Assembly (NCBI GenBank): GCA_963764805.1
Contig: CAVXUB010000002.1
Span: 682,001 to 746,000 of the forward strand
Reading direction: 5' to 3'
Origin: CAVXUB01 sp963764805
GTDB lineage: Bacteria; Actinomycetota; Acidimicrobiia; Acidimicrobiales; Bog-793
Length of the DNA stretch: 64,000 bases
Below the pieces are notes generated by a model. The model saw only the letters and a program-made list of their open reading frames with translations, ran no database searches and was not told the origin of the DNA. Each line of letters opens with the position of its first letter. The stretch's first letter is position 1. Made by a program: the position numbers and the translations under genes. Shown piece after piece: positions 26,241-35,474 of this stretch.

Positions 26241-27446
26241 CTAGCCGAGCTTCCCTTCGATGCTGCCCGCCGTGCCGAGGATCGTGCCATCCGCGCCGGC
26301 CACCGAGTAGTGCACCGAGGGACGGGCAAGGGCCTCGCCGATCAGGTCGAGGAGCAGCCGGCCGAACGGGATGGCCGGCTCGACCCAGAGGTGCCGGGCG
26401 AGAGAGCCCGGGATCGTGTTGATCTCGTTCACGTAGAGCGCGTCGCCGTCGGACAGGAAGTCGATCCGGGCCACGCCGCGCACCTGGGTGAAGAGAGCGA
26501 CCTCTGTCGCCGCTGTGCGGAGCTGGCGCTCCAGGTCCGGGCTGAGCGCCGCCGGAAGCTCCCGCGGTGCGCCCGCCATACCCTCACCGCCGGCGTACTT
26601 GTCCTGGTAGCCGAGGATCTCGCCGGTCGCCGACTGCTTGAGCGGCCGCTCGATCGCCGAGAGCTCGACGTCCGGCCAAAGTCGCACCGCGATCTGCAGG
26701 TCGAACAGGTCAGGACGGTAAGGCTCGACGACGACGCCACGCCGGAAGTGGGTGTTGGCGCGAAGACGAGCCTTGGCGGTCGGGATGTCGGACACCACCT
26801 CGATGCCGATCGAGGATCCGCCGTAGCGCGGCTTGATGATGAACGGCCCCGGGAAGCCCGGGATCGGCGAGTCCTCGGTGAGCGGCACACGAGGGAGCAT
26901 CGGGAGCCAGGCGGCAGCGACCATCGCACCGAAAGCCAGCTTGTCCATCCCGAGGGCGGCGCCGGCCGCAGTGGGACCGGTATAGGGGATGCCCGTCAGG
27001 TCGAGGACCGCTTGCAGCGTGCCGTCTTCGCCGGGACCCCCGTGGCAGCAGTTGATCACCACGTCGACGGGAAGGACGTCCTCCTTGGTCGCGAAACGCC
27101 CACGGCGGATGAGGAACCCGCCGTTGGACCCGGTGAGGATCTTCAGCTGCTGCGCCCGGTCGGGGATCCCCCCGAGGAAGCCCTTGGCTTCCAGATCCGT
27201 CGGGACCTCGTACCAGTCGCCGGTCTTGGACCAGTAGAGCGCGTGGACATCGGACACCCCTGGCACCGACTGCAGAGCTCTCACGGTCTGCAGTCCGGTG
27301 AGGATCGAGACGTCGTGCTCCGGCGAGGGGCCGCCGAAGGCAACCCCGGCGACAGCAGAGCGGCCGCCGACCCGGGGGCCGATGGCTCCTGCTAGTCCGA
27401 GGCTTCCCCGGTCGTCGTTGAACTTGGCGCGAAACGATCCGCTCAC
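26241..27446 (-). CDS. ddl: D-alanine--D-alanine ligase
   Basis: ATP-grasp ligase that makes D-Ala-D-Ala for peptidoglycan. Visible are GVAFGGPSPEHDVSILTGLQ, the INCCHGGPGEDGTLQAVLDL loop, IPYTGPTAAGAALGMDKLA, the ATP-grasp Lys in FIIKPRYGGSSIGIEV, and the Mg site VNEINTIPGSL. The GTG at 27446 is used because AGGAG lies five bases upstream; the frame is open to 27470. The N-terminal 35 residues before the first strand are an extension not usual in Ddl. It sits near a MurF-like ligase, consistent with a cell-wall cluster. Confidence 0.9.
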   Translation of the reverse strand: MSGSFRAKFNDDRGSLGLAGAIGPRVGGRSAVAGVAFGGPSPEHDVSILTGLQTVRALQSVPGVSDVHALYWSKTGDWYEVPTDLEAKGFLGGIPDRAQQLKILTGSNGGFLIRRGRFATKEDVLPVDVVINCCHGGPGEDGTLQAVLDLTGIPYTGPTAAGAALGMDKLAFGAMVAAAWLPMLPRVPLTEDSPIPGFPGPFIIKPRYGGSSIGIEVVSDIPTAKARLRANTHFRRGVVVEPYRPDLFDLQIAVRLWPDVELSAIERPLKQSATGEILGYQDKYAGGEGMAGAPRELPAALSPDLERQLRTAATEVALFTQVRGVARIDFLSDGDALYVNEINTIPGSLARHLWVEPAIPFGRLLLDLIGEALARPSVHYSVAGADGTILGTAGSIEGKLG

Positions 27447-27606
27447 GTGCACTCCTGCATCGTGAGCCACACTCTATGCGGTAGTCGATGCCGGTGACGT
27501 GTAATCGCAGCGCCCCGACCAGGAACTTGGCGCAAGAGCGTGCGGTGCCCGCGGCGAAGGTGCGCTCCGCCGTCGCTCGGGACCTCCCCCGCCTTCGCGG
27601 CACATC

Positions 27607-29382
27607 TCACAGGAAGTGGTCGGGAAGGTCGTTCTCGTAGAGGACGGCGTCGCCGGGCCCCAGATTCGCCCGCACCCAGCCCACTGCCTGGTCCAGCCGG
27701 TCGACCACGACCACCTGGGTAGCCGGGTTGCTGCGAGCTCCTTCGAGCAGGCCACGGCGGTTCGTCCGCCCCACCACCACTATCGCCGCCGCGGTCTCAG
27801 CGGCACCGGCGGCGAACGAGCGGTTCTCTTCGAACTGCCTCGGTCCGAGCTCGACCATTCCCGGGGTGACCACCACGCGCCTACCTCCCGCTCCCCGTTC
27901 GTCCAGCAGCCGGAGGGCAACCTTGGCGCCCTCGGGATTCGAGTTGAACGTGTCGTCGAGGACCGTGAAGCCCCCCTTGGCGGTGTACACCTGCAGGCGG
28001 TTGGCGGGCGTCGGCAGGGAATCGAGCCTTCCCAGCAGCTGCTCGATGCCAAGCCCGAGAGCGAGGCCGACCGCTATCGCGCAGGCGACGTTCGACGTGG
28101 CGGCGGGCCGGTGCTGCGGTGAGACCTCCACGCGCCCGGTCAGAGCGCCGTGGAGGTAGACCTCGAGGATCCCACGGCGCTCCCCGCCATCCTCAGGGGC
28201 GGGCGCCGCGGGAGCGGGCGCCGCGGCTGCGGGCGCCTCAGGAGCGGGCGCCTCAAGCGCCGTCGTCCCGCCCGAGATGGATGAGCCGGCGGGCCAGTAG
28301 GACAGCTCTCCTTCGCCGGCGGGCGGTCGTTCCCCAGTGGCCGGCTCCCCCCCACTCGCTCGCTCCCCGCCGGTGGCTCGCCCCTCCTCCGCCCGGAGGA
28401 CCACTGCCACATCGGGCACCCGTCCGGAGGAGGTCGAGGGTTCCCGACCCGAGCAGCGGACCACCGGTCTCCCTGCCGCCTCGAGGCGCTCCGCCAGGCC
28501 GGCCAGGTGCGGGCCGTCGACCGCCAGCACGACCGTGCGAGCATGCTCGATGATCTCCGCCTTGGCGGCCAGGGTCCGTTCCAGGCTCCCGAAACGTTCG
28601 AGGTGCATCGGGCCGATCGCCGTGATCACCGAGATCTGCGGCGGCAGGAATCGACACAGCTCGGCGATCTCGCCCTTCCCGTAGGCACCCATCTCTGCGA
28701 CAAGAACCTCCGTGTCGGGCCGCAGGTGCTCGTTCACCGTCCTCGCCAAGCCGGCGCGGTTGTTGAAGCTCGCCGGGCTCGCCACCACCGACCTGAAAGG
28801 AGCGACGAGGTGGGCGACGTAGTTCTTCGTCGAGGTCTTCCCATACGACCCGGTGATGCCGACGATCAGCGGCTGCACCTTGTTCACCAGGGTCGAGGCG
28901 CGTGAGACGTGGCGACCCGCCAGGGACTTCTCGAGCGGTGCGGCGGCGGCGAGCGCGAGGTCGAGGATCAGCGGCAACCCGACGGCGGCGCCGGCCGCCC
29001 CGGCGGCGAAGTTGCCGGCGAGCACCCCGACCACGACCACCACGGCCGCCAGCAGTGCGGCGATCGTGGCGAGAGTTCGCAGGCGGCGCGTCCAGGCGAG
29101 CTTGGACGTACGGCCCTTCGGGGACAGGCCCGGTGGCCCGACAGCGATCACCACGGCTACCGCCATTGCCGCGCCGGGAACGAAGATCGAGGCGATCAGC
29201 CCGGCGACGGCGACGACGGACATGGCGAGCGAGAGCGGCGCCGCCGACCACCAGCGCCATGCGAAGCGGGAGACACTCCCGCTCAGGTAATGCTCACGCT
29301 GCGCCACCCGCAGCCAGCGCAGAGCGCCCGGCGCCAGCGCCAGGCAGCAGACGGCGCCGGCGGCGATCCCGAGTGCGGTCAC
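27607..29382 (-). CDS. MurF-like Mur ligase with N-terminal membrane domain
   Basis: A 591-aa Mur-ligase family protein. Residues 1-150 hold several transmembrane helices, absent from cytoplasmic MurF. The P-loop GITGSYGKTSTKN is near residue 176, with SPASFNNRAGLARTVNEHLR, VAEMGAYGKGEIAELC, and the C-terminal VLDDTFNSNPEGAKVALRLL of UDP-MurNAc-tripeptide:D-Ala-D-Ala ligases. A low-complexity Ala/Pro/Gly insert of about 85 residues (roughly 310-395) interrupts the central domain. It probably adds D-Ala-D-Ala or a similar unit to a membrane-linked precursor. The GTG start overlaps the upstream hydrolase stop (GTGA). Confidence 0.8.
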   Translation of the reverse strand: MTALGIAAGAVCCLALAPGALRWLRVAQREHYLSGSVSRFAWRWWSAAPLSLAMSVVAVAGLIASIFVPGAAMAVAVVIAVGPPGLSPKGRTSKLAWTRRLRTLATIAALLAAVVVVVGVLAGNFAAGAAGAAVGLPLILDLALAAAAPLEKSLAGRHVSRASTLVNKVQPLIVGITGSYGKTSTKNYVAHLVAPFRSVVASPASFNNRAGLARTVNEHLRPDTEVLVAEMGAYGKGEIAELCRFLPPQISVITAIGPMHLERFGSLERTLAAKAEIIEHARTVVLAVDGPHLAGLAERLEAAGRPVVRCSGREPSTSSGRVPDVAVVLRAEEGRATGGERASGGEPATGERPPAGEGELSYWPAGSSISGGTTALEAPAPEAPAAAAPAPAAPAPEDGGERRGILEVYLHGALTGRVEVSPQHRPAATSNVACAIAVGLALGLGIEQLLGRLDSLPTPANRLQVYTAKGGFTVLDDTFNSNPEGAKVALRLLDERGAGGRRVVVTPGMVELGPRQFEENRSFAAGAAETAAAIVVVGRTNRRGLLEGARSNPATQVVVVDRLDQAVGWVRANLGPGDAVLYENDLPDHFL

Positions 29383-30134
29383 CGGCGATGCCGCTCGATC
29401 GCAGCCCTCAACTGTTCCGGCGCCGTCTGGGGCGTCATATGGCCGGCACCAGGGCAGACCGTGAGCCGGCAGGGAGCTCCCGACTCGACCAGCAGGCGCT
29501 CGATCTCTCGAGCCACGCGCAGGCTCGCCGCCGTGTCGTTGTCGCCCCACACGAGCTCGACCGGCACGCGGATCCGCTGCAGAGCGGGCACGTAGTCCTC
29601 GGCCAGCATCCGCACCAAGACCGACCTCATCACCCCTTGCGCGGCGTTGTAGTCGGCCGACCCGTGCTTCTGGCGGAACCTCTCCACCCCGGACTCGGGG
29701 ACGATCCCAAGCTTGTGCAGGCGCCGCGCAAGCCTCAGGCCGAGCGCAGGTCGGGCTGGGGCGCCCTCCGGCCGGAAGAGCGGAGCGCCCGTCAGCACGA
29801 GAGCCGAGACCCGCTCCGGATGTCGGGCCGCGAGGTGCACGGCGACGCGGCCCCCAAGGGAGTGGCCGACGACGACCACCGGCCGATCGAGGCCCTCGAG
29901 GACCGGCGCCACGGCATCGGCGTACTCGGGCGACCCCCAGGGCTCGGGCGGTGGGGGCGTCGCTCCGAAGCCGGGCAGGTCGAGCGCGATCGACGGGATC
30001 ACCTCGTCGCCTCCGGTCAGCACCCGCTCGAAGTCCTTGTGGGTGCGTCTCCAACCGTGCAGCGCGAGCACGGAGGGTTCGCCCTCGCCGTATCCGGCGC
30101 CGAAGATGCGCGCGTCGTCGAAGGCGGTCAGCAT
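29379..30134 (-). CDS. Alpha/beta hydrolase
   Basis: A 251-aa alpha/beta-hydrolase: LALHGWRRTHKDFERVL, nucleophile VVGHSLGGRVAV, acid residue in VWGDNDTAASL, His in CPGAGHMTPQTAPEQL. Translationally coupled to the MurF-like gene. It could be a peptidase or esterase acting with it; the substrate is unknown. Confidence 0.85.
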   Translation of the reverse strand: MLTAFDDARIFGAGYGEGEPSVLALHGWRRTHKDFERVLTGGDEVIPSIALDLPGFGATPPPPEPWGSPEYADAVAPVLEGLDRPVVVVGHSLGGRVAVHLAARHPERVSALVLTGAPLFRPEGAPARPALGLRLARRLHKLGIVPESGVERFRQKHGSADYNAAQGVMRSVLVRMLAEDYVPALQRIRVPVELVWGDNDTAASLRVAREIERLLVESGAPCRLTVCPGAGHMTPQTAPEQLRAAIERHRR

Positions 30135-30472
30135 CGACCCGAAGATATCGTGCCACCCGCTCGGGGCCGTGCCACCGGCGAGCGCGGCGCGGCGGCGCTG
30201 ACCATGCCGGCGCGCAACCCGGCGTTCCGTAACGGGATCGGCATCAAAGCCCCCTTGACGGCACCACGTCGCGGGCGCAAAATCGCTTTAGTTACTCGGC
30301 AACCACATACGGATCGGGGATGCTGGAGCCTGGAGATACCAGCCTTCGAGCGTCCGGTCAGGTCTTGGGAAATGCCGAGATTGGTCGACCCCGAGAAGTT
30401 CGGCGTCCCGCTGCCGGCTACTCGGGGTCGATCCGCGTCCGGGCGCGGTCGGTGTCACAGCCCGGCACTACG
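30135..30472. other. Divergent intergenic region
   Basis: These 338 bases separate the hydrolase/MurF-like operon from the helicase. A less GC-rich stretch around 30276-30312 is the likely promoter area. No gene, terminator or operator was recognised. Confidence 0.45.
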
Positions 30473-32650
30473 GTGCGGGATGTGACGGTTGCCCGGACAG
30501 AGCGAGCAAGCCATGGCGAACCTCCACCCGATGTTCGCAGGCGTCTCCTCCAGGGATGCGACGAGAGCCAGGCGGAGGCGATCAGCTCGCCCGCACAGCC
30601 GTTGTGCGTGGTGGCCGGAGCGGGCTCTGGGAAGACGCGGGTGCTGACCCGCCGGATCGCATGGCGGATCGCGAGCGGAGATGCTGCCTCCACCCACGTG
30701 CTGGCCCTCACCTTCACGCGCAAGGCCGCCGGCGAGCTCCGGGGCCGGCTCCGCCACCTCGGCGTGATCGACCAGGTGACTGCGGCGACGTTCCACGCCG
30801 TGGCCCTCGCCCAGCTGAGGAGGCTCGCCGCCGACCGGGGGCTCCAGCCGCCGGCGGTCCTCTCGAGCAAGGTACGCCTGGTCGGGCGGGTGATGGGCGA
30901 CGCCGGCGCGAACGGCCCTGCGTCAAGGCGCCACGCCGGGAACAGGACCACGTTCAGCGGGCGGCCGCCGGCAGCAGATGTCGCCGCCGAGATCGAGTGG
31001 GCGAAGGCGCGCCTCGTGACCCCCGATCGATACGAGGCGGCAGCCGCCGAGGCCGGCCGCCGGCCGCCGATGTCGCTTGCGGAGATCGCCGACTTCTTCT
31101 CCCGCTACGAGGTAGAGCTACGCCGCCAACGCATGCTCGACTTCGAGGATCTGTTGACGCACCTGGCGCGGCTGATCGCCGAGGACCCCGACGTCGCGGC
31201 CGCCCAGCGATGGCGCTTCCGCCATCTCTTCGTCGACGAGTTCCAGGACGTCAACCTCGCGCAGCTGGCGTTGCTGGAGGGGTGGCTCGGCGATCGACGC
31301 GACCTCTGCGTCGTCGGCGACCCCGCCCAGGCCATCTACGGGTGGAACGGCGCCGATCCCCGGGTCATGACTTCGGTGGAGGAGCGCTGGCCGGGCATCA
31401 CCGTGATCGCCCTCTCGTCCAACTACCGCTCGACCCCACAGATAGTGGAGGTGGCTCGTGCCGCCATCGGCCGGGCGGCTGCCCCGCCGGCGAGGCCCAG
31501 GCCGGGCGGCGGCACGCTGTTCGACAGCGCAGCGCCGGTCATCTCGTTCCACCCGACGCCGACCGCCGTGCGGAGCGACGGACCGATCCCGGACGTGATC
31601 CGGTACGCCAGCGACCGCGACGAGGTGCTCGGGGTCGTGTCAGCCGTGCGGCGCGCTCACCGCCCCGGTCGGGCCTGGTCCCAGATCGCCGTGCTGGCCC
31701 GCACCAATGCGCAGTTGACGCTGCTGGCAGAGGGCTGCCGGGCGGCCAGGGTCCCCCATCGCTCGCTCGACAACGTGCCCTTCGGCGAGCGACCAGGCGT
31801 TCGCCGGGCGCTCTCGACACTGCCTGCGAACGGCGACTCGGCACGCCTGTCGGCGTGGCTGGCGGATCTCGAACAGCCGGCGGACCCCCTGCGAGCGTCC
31901 GATCCCGAGCGTGACGCTCTGGCCGCAGCCGAGGCCGGCCTCGATCTCGCCATCCTGGCCCAGCTCGGGCGGGAGTACTCGGCGCTCGATCCCTCCGGTG
32001 GGACTGCCGGCTTCACCGCCTGGCTGCGCCAGGCCCTCGCCGCCGAGCCGGCGCCGTCGCAGTCGGACGTGGTGGAGTTGGCGACCTTCCACCGGGCCAA
32101 AGGCCTCGAGTGGCCGGTCGTGTTCGTCACCGGCCTGGAGAACGGGCTCGTCCCCATCGGGCAGGGCGGCGACGGCGAGCGGCTGGCCGAGGAACGCAGG
32201 CTCCTCTACGTCGCCCTCACGCGCGCCGAGGACGAGCTGCACTGCAGCTGGTCGGCAACCCGCACGTTCGGCACTAGGTCGTTGGCGCGCGAGCCTTCGC
32301 CCTGGTTGGCGGCGATCGAGGCCGCCCGGCAGACGTTGCTCGGCCTGTCGCCTCGAGCCCGGCCCCCCCGGGACGGCTACCGGTCGGTGCGGGCGATGCT
32401 GCGAGAGGGCACCACCTCGCCAGACGCCGGGGCCCTCACCAAGGCCCTGGTCTCGTGGCGGGCGCGAGCGGCGCGGGCCGCAGATGTCCCGGCGTACGTG
32501 ATCCTTCCCAACAAGACCCTCGAGGCGATCGTCGCCAGGCGCCCGAGAACGAGGACGGAACTGCTTGCGATCCCGGGCCTCGGACCGATGCGTGTCGACA
32601 GCTACGGGGCGACGATCTTCGAGCTGGTGCGAGAGCACTCGGAGGGATGA
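30473..32650 (+). CDS. UvrD/PcrA-type helicase with HRDC domain (UvrD2-like)
   Basis: Superfamily 1 DNA helicase of about 725 aa with the full motif set: Walker A VVAGAGSGKTRVLTRRIAWR, motif Ia LTFTRKAAGEL, motif II FVDEFQDVNLAQ, motif III VVGDPAQAIYGWNGADP, motif IV LSSNYRSTPQIVEVA, motif V FHRAKGLEWPVVFVTGLEN, motif VI RRLLYVALTRAEDEL. The C-terminus is an HRDC domain (SWRARAARAADVPAYVILPN...LLAIPGLGPMRVDSYG), the layout of actinobacterial UvrD2. Start uncertain: GTG 30473 or 30482, neither with a good ribosome binding site. Confidence 0.88.
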   Translation: MRDVTVARTERASHGEPPPDVRRRLLQGCDESQAEAISSPAQPLCVVAGAGSGKTRVLTRRIAWRIASGDAASTHVLALTFTRKAAGELRGRLRHLGVIDQVTAATFHAVALAQLRRLAADRGLQPPAVLSSKVRLVGRVMGDAGANGPASRRHAGNRTTFSGRPPAADVAAEIEWAKARLVTPDRYEAAAAEAGRRPPMSLAEIADFFSRYEVELRRQRMLDFEDLLTHLARLIAEDPDVAAAQRWRFRHLFVDEFQDVNLAQLALLEGWLGDRRDLCVVGDPAQAIYGWNGADPRVMTSVEERWPGITVIALSSNYRSTPQIVEVARAAIGRAAAPPARPRPGGGTLFDSAAPVISFHPTPTAVRSDGPIPDVIRYASDRDEVLGVVSAVRRAHRPGRAWSQIAVLARTNAQLTLLAEGCRAARVPHRSLDNVPFGERPGVRRALSTLPANGDSARLSAWLADLEQPADPLRASDPERDALAAAEAGLDLAILAQLGREYSALDPSGGTAGFTAWLRQALAAEPAPSQSDVVELATFHRAKGLEWPVVFVTGLENGLVPIGQGGDGERLAEERRLLYVALTRAEDELHCSWSATRTFGTRSLAREPSPWLAAIEAARQTLLGLSPRARPPRDGYRSVRAMLREGTTSPDAGALTKALVSWRARAARAADVPAYVILPNKTLEAIVARRPRTRTELLAIPGLGPMRVDSYGATIFELVREHSEG

Positions 32651-32710
32651 GACCGGGATGAGCCTGATCGAGCCCTTGACGCGAGCGCCGGGGCGCGCGA
32701 GAACGGTCAC

Positions 32711-33025
32711 ATGACCACATCGGGCTGGCAGAGCGACGAGGGCTGGCCGTACGCCGATCCGGCGCATGAGCTTGCCGATCCGGTGAACGAGCCGGACTGG
32801 GACGTGCTGGCGGTGCACGCCGATCGGGACAAGCTGTTCGCCTGCCTGGATGAGAAGGAGCGGGCGGTCGTGATGGCGCGTTTCGGGATGGACGGAGGTG
32901 AGGCGCAGTCGATGAAGGAGATACGCCGCTCGACGGGCCTCGACCACACCGAGGCACGCCTCACGCTCGGCAGCGCCATCGCAAAGATGCGCGCCTGCCT
33001 GGAGGAACACGAGCCGGAGGGCTGA
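32711..33025 (+). CDS. Sigma-70 region 4-like small protein
   Basis: A 104-aa protein whose second half, LDEKERAVVMARFGMDGGEA...MKEIRRSTGLDHTEARLTLG, resembles the region 4 helix-turn-helix of RpoD-type sigma factors. The first half is acidic and has no other sigma region. It may be a DNA-binding accessory protein that uses a sigma-4 fold. It begins 60 bases after the helicase and could be in the same transcript. ATG at 32711, weak ribosome binding site. Confidence 0.6.
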   Translation: MTTSGWQSDEGWPYADPAHELADPVNEPDWDVLAVHADRDKLFACLDEKERAVVMARFGMDGGEAQSMKEIRRSTGLDHTEARLTLGSAIAKMRACLEEHEPEG

Positions 33026-33264
33026 CCGAGACACTCCCGGGGACGGCTGCGGCCTCTCGGAGGCGGCGGCATCGGCGGTGCCAAAATGTTTCAGAAAGTG
33101 GCCATGTCAGCAACCAGCGTGGGCAAAGGGGGTACGATCGAGTGCAGCAAGGCACGATCTAGCGCACGGCCGGGCACACGGGATACCGTCTGCGGAGCAA
33201 CGGCCCGCACGGGAGCGAGCCGACACGAACCGTCACCGGGGCGATGGTGAGGAGGGTGAGCAAG

Positions 33265-33753
33265 ATGCCAGGTGAAGACAGCAGAGCCGCCGACATCGAA
33301 GCACGCAATCAATACCTCGGCATCATCGACGACGCCTGGGAGGTGTATCGGGAGGCGGTGGAGAGCGCCTGGGAGCGCTACGAGCAGTCCCTCACCCCGG
33401 CACGCACCGAGTTCGACCGCATGCAGGCGGCCGCCGAGGGCCAGCACGGCAAGGCCATCGACGAGGCCTGGGGGACCTACAAGGAGGCCGTCGCCAACGC
33501 CCCCACGACGACCCGGCGCGACGTCGTCGCCCAGGCACGCGCCACCTACAACGAGCACGCTGCGACCATCCGCAAGCAGTACAACGAGAGCATGGCGATC
33601 GCCCGCGACAACTACCTGCGCTCGGTGAACGACGCCCGCAACGCCTACAAGGCGGCGGTCGACGGCGAGCTGGACGCCCACCGCGAGGCGGTTCGAGGCG
33701 CCTGGCAGAACTACCTCGAGATGGTGGACTCCCACCTCACCTTCGAGGACTGA
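33265..33753 (+). CDS. Helical repeat protein rich in Trp/Tyr, unknown
   Basis: A 162-aa, entirely helical, charged protein with a recurring pattern A-W-x-x-Y / A-x-x-x-Y (IDDAWEVYREAVESAWERYE, DEAWGTYKEAVANA, AIARDNYLRSVNDARNAYKA, VRGAWQNYLEM). Spacing of the aromatic residues is about 7-11, suggesting one long amphipathic rod or bundle. No signal peptide. The ATG at 33265 has GGAGG nine bases upstream. I do not recognise the family. Confidence 0.65.
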   Translation: MPGEDSRAADIEARNQYLGIIDDAWEVYREAVESAWERYEQSLTPARTEFDRMQAAAEGQHGKAIDEAWGTYKEAVANAPTTTRRDVVAQARATYNEHAATIRKQYNESMAIARDNYLRSVNDARNAYKAAVDGELDAHREAVRGAWQNYLEMVDSHLTFED

Positions 33754-33771
33754 GTCGGCGACGACGGAGCG

Positions 33772-34397
33772 CTAGCCCGGTGCTCCGTGAACCGGGACGT
33801 GCAGGCTGGCGTCGAGCAGTTCCCGCACCCCTACGACGCGATCCACATCGTTGACCCCGCCCGTCTGCAGGGCTGCGATGAGCAGGGCCAGCACGACGGT
33901 CTCCAGGCCCGTCGCCAGCTGATCCGGATCGACGTCCGGCCTGATCGTCCCGGCCGACTGGCCCGCCGAGAGGACATCAGCGAGGTTCCGCCTGAGCGTC
34001 ATCAGCGCCGGCAGCCCGAGAAGGCGTTCGGCGATCGGCCCTTCCCCCCCGACAGGATGCGCCTGGCGAGGGGATGGTCCTCGAGGCCCTGCAGCAGGCG
34101 GCCGAAGAGGGGTTCCCACTCGCCTATCGATCCCTCGGAGAAGATCTCCTCCAGGGCCTCGCTGATCATCGCCTCCGCGTCCGCATCGACCGAGGCGTAG
34201 AAAAGCGCCGTCTTGCTGGGGAAATAGGCGTAGACCGCGGCCGGGGTGATGCCGACGTCACGAGCGACGTCCGAGACCGAGGTCGCTCGCAGCCCATCCG
34301 CCGCGAAACGACGCACCGCCGCCGACAGCACCGATGCCCTGGTGCGCTCCCCCTTCGTCTGGCTCCCCGCCTCGCTCGAGTCGGCATGCAGCGCCAT
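33772..34397 (-). CDS. TetR-family regulator (one frameshift)
   Basis: TetR repressor of about 208 aa. The N-terminal helix-turn-helix is TRASVLSAAVRRFAADGLRA and DVARDVGITPAAVYAYFPSK. The ligand-binding part (IAERLLGLPALMTLRRNLAD...) is in another frame. A run of seven C (plus strand 34044-34050) appears to have lost one base; with eight, the frames join as LSGGEGPIAERLL. It is divergent from the AurF-like oxygenase gene and probably represses it. Confidence 0.8.
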
Positions 34398-34468
34398 GTG
34401 CAAAGTCTATCGCCGTTTCGATGAATTGATAGGTTGACAAGAGTTATAACTTCGTAGATACTGCTTCC

Positions 34469-35474
34469 ATGGCGCTTGCACTCGAAGACCGCATACAGCG
34501 GCTGTCGACCGTCTCCTCGAACAGGGTGATCGAGCCCGACACAGACGTGCCCGGTTCGGTCGGACCGGGCCCGGTCCTCCCGAAGGAGCTGCTCACCGTC
34601 GCCGGCCTCGGCATCGACCTCAGCGACGAGCAGTGGGAGAGGTTGTCGCGCGAGGAGGTGGGGGCGATCGTGGACGGAGGGATCCGTTTCGAGGCGATCC
34701 TGATGGCCGGCTTCGGCTACCAGATGGCGAACCGTGAGACCCTGCTCGACCCGCGGGTGCTCTACGAGCTGCACGAGCTCGGGGAAGAGACCCGCCACTC
34801 CCGCCTCTTCCAACGGCTGTTGACCGATCTCGCCCCCACAGCGGAGGACCCCTTCCGCAGCGGGGTGACGGGCTGGATCAGGCGCTTCGTGATGTTCCAT
34901 GTGATCCGCCACCCCGCTCTGTTCGTGGTGCTCGTGCTCACAGGCGAGGAGATCCCCGACCTCCTGCAGAAGCTCGCCTCGGAGCATCCCGAGACCGACC
35001 CGTTCATCCGCGCCGTCAACCGCTACCACCGGGCGGAGGAGGCGAGGCACCTCGCCTACGGGCGGATCGTGCTCCCCGAGCTCGTGGCGAAGGGCGTCCC
35101 GCTACGAACGGGCGTTGATCCGGCACGTGGCGCCGGTGCTGATGCGGTTCATGTTCGACGGTCTCGTCCACCCGGGCGTCTACCCGACGGTGGGACTACC
35201 TGCCTGGAAGACGTGGAAGGCAGTGCGGCACTCGCCGGCGCGAGTCGCCATGCGCCATGACGCACTGCGCCCGGTGTGCACCGCACTCGCCAACTCAGGC
35301 GCCTTCGCCCGCAGTGGCACCCTGGCCAGGTTCGCCGACCGGCTTCCAGGCCGTCGCCACCGAGACGACGGCCGGTCTCTCCGGGTCCCCCGCGGATGGC
35401 GCAGGCTCTGCGGCATCGACAGCGGAGGTTCGCCGGTGGCGGTTCTCCCCGAGCGGAGCGCCGCCGCCGCCTGA
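34469..35474 (+). CDS. AurF-like diiron oxygenase (one frameshift)
   Basis: Ferritin-like diiron protein of the p-aminobenzoate N-oxygenase (AurF) family. Iron ligands are in FEAILMAGFGYQM, ELGEETRHSRLFQ, VLTGEEIPDLL and RAEEARHLAYGR. Such enzymes oxidise amines or hydroxylate lipids. One extra base near 35090 separates LVAK from SRYERALIRHVAPVLMRFMF; corrected length is about 334 aa. The 3' end as read overlaps the convergent cytochrome b561 gene by 180 bases, so either end may be misplaced by another indel. Start ATG at 34469, divergent from TetR. Confidence 0.75.
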
